7,622 nt of DNA from an uncultured bacterium (lineage in GTDB: Bacteria; Actinomycetota; Coriobacteriia; Coriobacteriales; Eggerthellaceae): positions 1-7,622 of the forward strand of contig CANSQW010000054.1 of assembly GCA_947649215.1 (NCBI GenBank), in the 5' to 3' direction. The translations under genes and the position numbers were made by a program. Every line of letters begins with the position of its first letter. Position 1 is the first letter of the stretch. Below are positions 5,684 to 7,622 of the stretch, in pieces. Under the pieces are notes generated by a model. The model was not told the origin of the DNA and did no database searches. It saw only the letters and a program-made list of their open reading frames with translations.

Positions 5684-6646
5684 CTACCGGTTCTCCTTCA
5701 GCACGCGCTCGTAGGGCTTCGTGCCCGCATAGATCTCATCCTTGAGCGGGTTCAGACGCAGCTTGCGCACGCGCCGCAGCTGGTAGACCGCCAGCGCCAC
5801 GTTGGCCGCCAGCGCCACGAAGCTCACCGCGAAGAACGCCGCAGGGTTGTGCGTGGTGGGAATGGGCGCCAGCACGTCGGCGAACTGGGGCACCGTCATC
5901 ACGAACATGATCCAGAGCGCGAGCGTCTGCGCCCGGTGCTGCAGCCACGCGCCCCGCTTGATGAGGAACGTGGGGATGGTGCAGGCCAGCAGCAGCGCCA
6001 GGCCGCAGTAGGCGGAGTGGTCCGAGATGCAGTTGTAGGTGTAGGCGAAGTTCCACAGGTCATACGCGATCACCCACGCCCAGATCATGTCGGGCCAGAT
6101 CATGTCGCGCGCTGGGTCCTTGGAGATGATGATGCCCATCCACCCGCAGATGGTGAGGATGTTCAGGATGCCGGCGATGCCGTTCATGATGTTCCACGGC
6201 CCCGATATGGTCCACAGGTTCTCGACCACGCCGCCCTCCCACAGCGCGAAGCTGAACACCTGGAAGTCGCGCGCCACGGCCTCGGCGATGTTGATGGCCA
6301 AGATGAGCGGCGGGAAGCACAGCGCCCACTTCTTCTCGTAGAGGTGATGCACCGTGCCGTCGGCGCCCGTCCACTTGACGAAGCGCAGGGCGATGAAGCC
6401 AAGGCACCCGGCCAGGGCCGAGTAGGTCTTCACCCAGTTGAACCACGTGCCCGTGCCGTATTCGTTGCCAGGCGCCGCCGTGGTGGGCCACACGAACACG
6501 GTGAGCGCAAGCGGCACCGCCGCGAACAGGACGATCCCGCACCACAGCTTCACGCGCCCCAGCTCGTTGAACGCCATGAGCGCGAACAGGACGAACAGCC
6601 AGATGGCCCAGTAGATGGGGTCGGCTGCCTCGTAGAGAATGCCCAT
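5684..6646 (-). CDS. DUF5692 family polytopic membrane protein
   Basis: A 320-residue integral membrane protein of unknown function that I recognise as DUF5692, a family seen in anaerobic gut bacteria. Hydrophobic segments lie near residues 10-27, 34-53, 75-90, 107-123, 141-175 (one or two), 187-205, 213-229, 241-258 and 268-290, so about eight to nine helices. It is rich in Trp and aromatic residues inside helices (YWAIWLFVLF, WAWVIAYDLWNFAYTYNC). It has no signal peptide, ATP-binding domain or recognisable redox motif. The C-terminus is basic, RRVRKLRLNP (291-300), and likely cytoplasmic. The start is ATG 6646, because AAAGGAGG (6660-6653) stands 6 bases before it; an upstream in-frame ATG at 6664 would put that ribosome site inside the coding region. 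The gene is divergent from a TetR-type regulator, which suggests inducible expression, perhaps as a transporter of a small molecule. The substrate is unknown. Confidence 0.85.
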   Translation of the reverse strand: MGILYEAADPIYWAIWLFVLFALMAFNELGRVKLWCGIVLFAAVPLALTVFVWPTTAAPGNEYGTGTWFNWVKTYSALAGCLGFIALRFVKWTGADGTVHHLYEKKWALCFPPLILAINIAEAVARDFQVFSFALWEGGVVENLWTISGPWNIMNGIAGILNILTICGWMGIIISKDPARDMIWPDMIWAWVIAYDLWNFAYTYNCISDHSAYCGLALLLACTIPTFLIKRGAWLQHRAQTLALWIMFVMTVPQFADVLAPIPTTHNPAAFFAVSFVALAANVALAVYQLRRVRKLRLNPLKDEIYAGTKPYERVLKENR

Positions 6647-6652
6647 CTTCCG

Positions 6653-6660
6653 CCTCCTTT
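6653..6660 (-). promoter_or_regulatory. Ribosome binding site deciding the DUF5692 start
   Basis: AAAGGAGG on the minus strand, 6 bases before ATG 6646. It favours this start over the in-frame ATG at 6664. Confidence 0.8.
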
Positions 6661-6683
6661 TCATCGTTTTGCCTGATGAGGAC

Positions 6684-6711
6684 AGACTACGGCGCGCTTT
6701 GTCCGCAGTCT
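6684..6711. promoter_or_regulatory. Candidate TetR-type operator (28-base dyad)
   Basis: AGACT-a-CGG (6684-6692) mirrors CCG-c-AGTCT (6703-6711) around a 10-base centre, with eight of nine arm pairs matching. It lies 38 bases upstream of the DUF5692 start and 137 bases upstream of the regulator start. Dyads of this size between a TetR regulator and its divergent target usually are its binding site. GGACA (6680-6684) and TGTCC (6700-6704) form an overlapping second dyad. Confidence 0.55.
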
Positions 6712-6736
6712 TTCACAGAAATGGCCCGTTTGTGAA
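6712..6736. promoter_or_regulatory. Second inverted repeat between DUF5692 and tetR
   Basis: TTCACA (6712-6717) and TGTGAA (6731-6736) are inverted around 13 bases and follow directly on the 28-base dyad. It may be a second operator half or a binding site for another regulator; support is the symmetry alone. Confidence 0.35.
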
Positions 6737-6783
6737 GGCATGTCCGTTCCGGCACGATCGAGAAAGCTGCCCGAGCGGGCTGA

Positions 6784-6809
6784 TGGACAGCCGAGCAGCA
6801 GCGTATAAT
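6784..6809 (+). promoter_or_regulatory. Promoter of the TetR-type regulator
   Basis: A perfect -10 box TATAAT at 6804-6809 lies 39 bases before the start codon. A TGGACA box at 6784-6789 matches five of six -35 positions, but the 14-base spacer is short, so the -35 may be poor or recognition may depend on another factor. Confidence 0.55.
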
Positions 6810-6848
6810 GGCGCGATCAGCCCGTCATCCTCGAGAAGGGAGCCTCCC

Positions 6849-7571
6849 ATGCCCCCGCTCTCCCTCTACTCCGGCCGCGACCCGCGCGAGGCGGCAGCAG
6901 CCGAGCGCCCCTCCCGCCGCACGCTCGCCGAGAGCCGGCGGCTCACCGGCACGCCCGGCGTCATCCTGGCAGCCGCGCGCAAGCTCTTCGAGCGCGACGG
7001 GGTGCGCGCCACCACGGTAACGGCCGTCGCGCGCGAGGCCAACGTCACGCGCGAGCTGGTGTACTACCACTTCGGAAACAAGAACGGGCTCATCGAGGCG
7101 CTCATCGACGACTACGTGGAAGACCTCGTGGAGAGCGTCATCGTCTGGAACGAGTCGCGCACCTTCGGCGACACGGCCGGCTCGCTGCGCGCCTGCGTGC
7201 GCACGTTCCGCTACGCGCTCTACGACGCCGAGGGACGCCCGCGCCCCATGATCGCCGTGCTCGAGGAGCTCGGCATCCGCGACGCCTTCGACGTGCGCGC
7301 CACCAAGGAGACGGCGGCCTGCCTGAACGACCACGTCGCCAGGGAGTACGCCGCCTGGCACGACCTGGAGATCGAGCTCGTCTACGAGATGTTCTGCCTG
7401 GTGGTGTTCGGCCTCGTGGGGCTCGTGAAGGTAAACCCCGGCATCAGCGATGAGGATCTCATGAAGGTGGTCGAGCAGACGCTCCGGCTGGACATGGCGC
7501 CGCTCGAGGCGCCCGCCGGCGCCGCGCTGCCGACCGTGGCCGGCCCCGCGGCGCCGCGGCGCGCAGGCTAG
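6849..7571 (+). CDS. TetR/AcrR family transcriptional regulator
   Basis: A 240-residue one-component repressor. Residues 36-83 are a clear TetR DNA-binding domain: helix 1 VILAAARKLFERDG (38-51), then VRATTVTAVAREANVTRELV (52-71) holding the helix-turn-helix, and the signature YYHFGNKNGLIEALI (72-86). Residues 87-215 are the helical ligand-binding and dimer domain, with no recognisable subfamily. Residues 1-30 are an unusually long, disordered leader, and 217-240 an Ala/Pro-rich tail. The start is ATG 6849, supported by AAGGGAG (6836-6842) 6 bases before it and by the TATAAT box upstream; the longer frame from further left would run through the promoter. It is divergent from the DUF5692 gene and probably represses it, and perhaps itself, through the dyad at 6684-6711. 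The inducer is unknown. Confidence 0.92.
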   Translation: MPPLSLYSGRDPREAAAAERPSRRTLAESRRLTGTPGVILAAARKLFERDGVRATTVTAVAREANVTRELVYYHFGNKNGLIEALIDDYVEDLVESVIVWNESRTFGDTAGSLRACVRTFRYALYDAEGRPRPMIAVLEELGIRDAFDVRATKETAACLNDHVAREYAAWHDLEIELVYEMFCLVVFGLVGLVKVNPGISDEDLMKVVEQTLRLDMAPLEAPAGAALPTVAGPAAPRRAG

Positions 7572-7622
7572 GCGCGCTCGGGGATGAGGCCCTGGCGGGA
7601 GGCCGCGAGCAGCTACTCGAGG
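7568..7622 (-). pseudogene. Possible decayed 3' end of a convergent gene
   Basis: Read on the minus strand, the frame ending at TAG 7570-7568 encodes LLAASRQGLIPERA with GC-rich third positions, like a real protein C-terminus. The same frame is broken by TAG at 7615-7613, so only 14 codons are open. Its stop interlocks with the tetR stop in CTAG. This is weak evidence; the stretch could equally be non-coding. Confidence 0.2.

Noticed and set aside
5849..6676. Plus-strand frame of 275 codons opposite the DUF5692 gene
   Set aside because: It is rich in His, Asp, Arg and Gly with no hydrophobic core, as expected from the antisense of a membrane protein; there is no ribosome site.

Overview
The window is about 70% GC and carries short, tightly packed genes with strong AGGAGG-type ribosome binding sites. 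Gene content (XpaC/TelA pair, DUF5692 membrane protein, GyrI-like protein, small toxin-antitoxin genes) and the GC-rich but non-streptomycete codon style suggest a chromosome of a gut actinobacterium of the class Coriobacteriia, probably Eggerthellaceae. This placement is inference from protein style; there is no rRNA or other phylogenetic marker here.

Left block (1-2940, plus strand): a three-gene operon. It starts with an XpaC-like membrane protein whose reading frame is open to the left edge, so its start lies outside the window. A complete TelA/YaaN family protein follows, then a GyrI-like small-molecule-binding protein with a GTG start. The gaps are 24 and 31 bases, each with its own Shine-Dalgarno sequence. 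A terminator-like hairpin closes the block.

Second block (about 2953-4064): a type II toxin-antitoxin module, a RelB/DinJ-like or ribbon-helix-helix antitoxin overlapping by 8 bases a PIN-domain toxin. Its promoter is unusually clear: an extended -10 box, with two related TGTAAAC...GTTT palindromic sites covering the -35 and start-site regions. A 28-base hairpin-forming repeat lies on each side of the module, 888 bases apart. Downstream is a C-rich, G-poor stretch that looks like a Rho entry region on the plus strand.

Third block (4065-5531): a minus-strand gene for an uncharacterised coiled-coil protein of a family I associate with gut bacteria. It is divergent, across a 361-base gap, from a two-gene plus-strand operon: a 102-residue RelE-like protein and a 90-residue basic protein joined by an ATGA overlap. 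This pair is a candidate second toxin-antitoxin-like module with no confident family assignment.

Right block (5618-7622): a polytopic DUF5692 membrane protein on the minus strand, divergent from a TetR-type regulator. The 202-base gap between them holds a strong dyad (AGACT-A-CGG, 10 bases, CCG-C-AGTCT), a second inverted repeat and a perfect TATAAT box, which fits local control of both genes by the regulator. The last 51 bases may hold the end of a decayed convergent gene.
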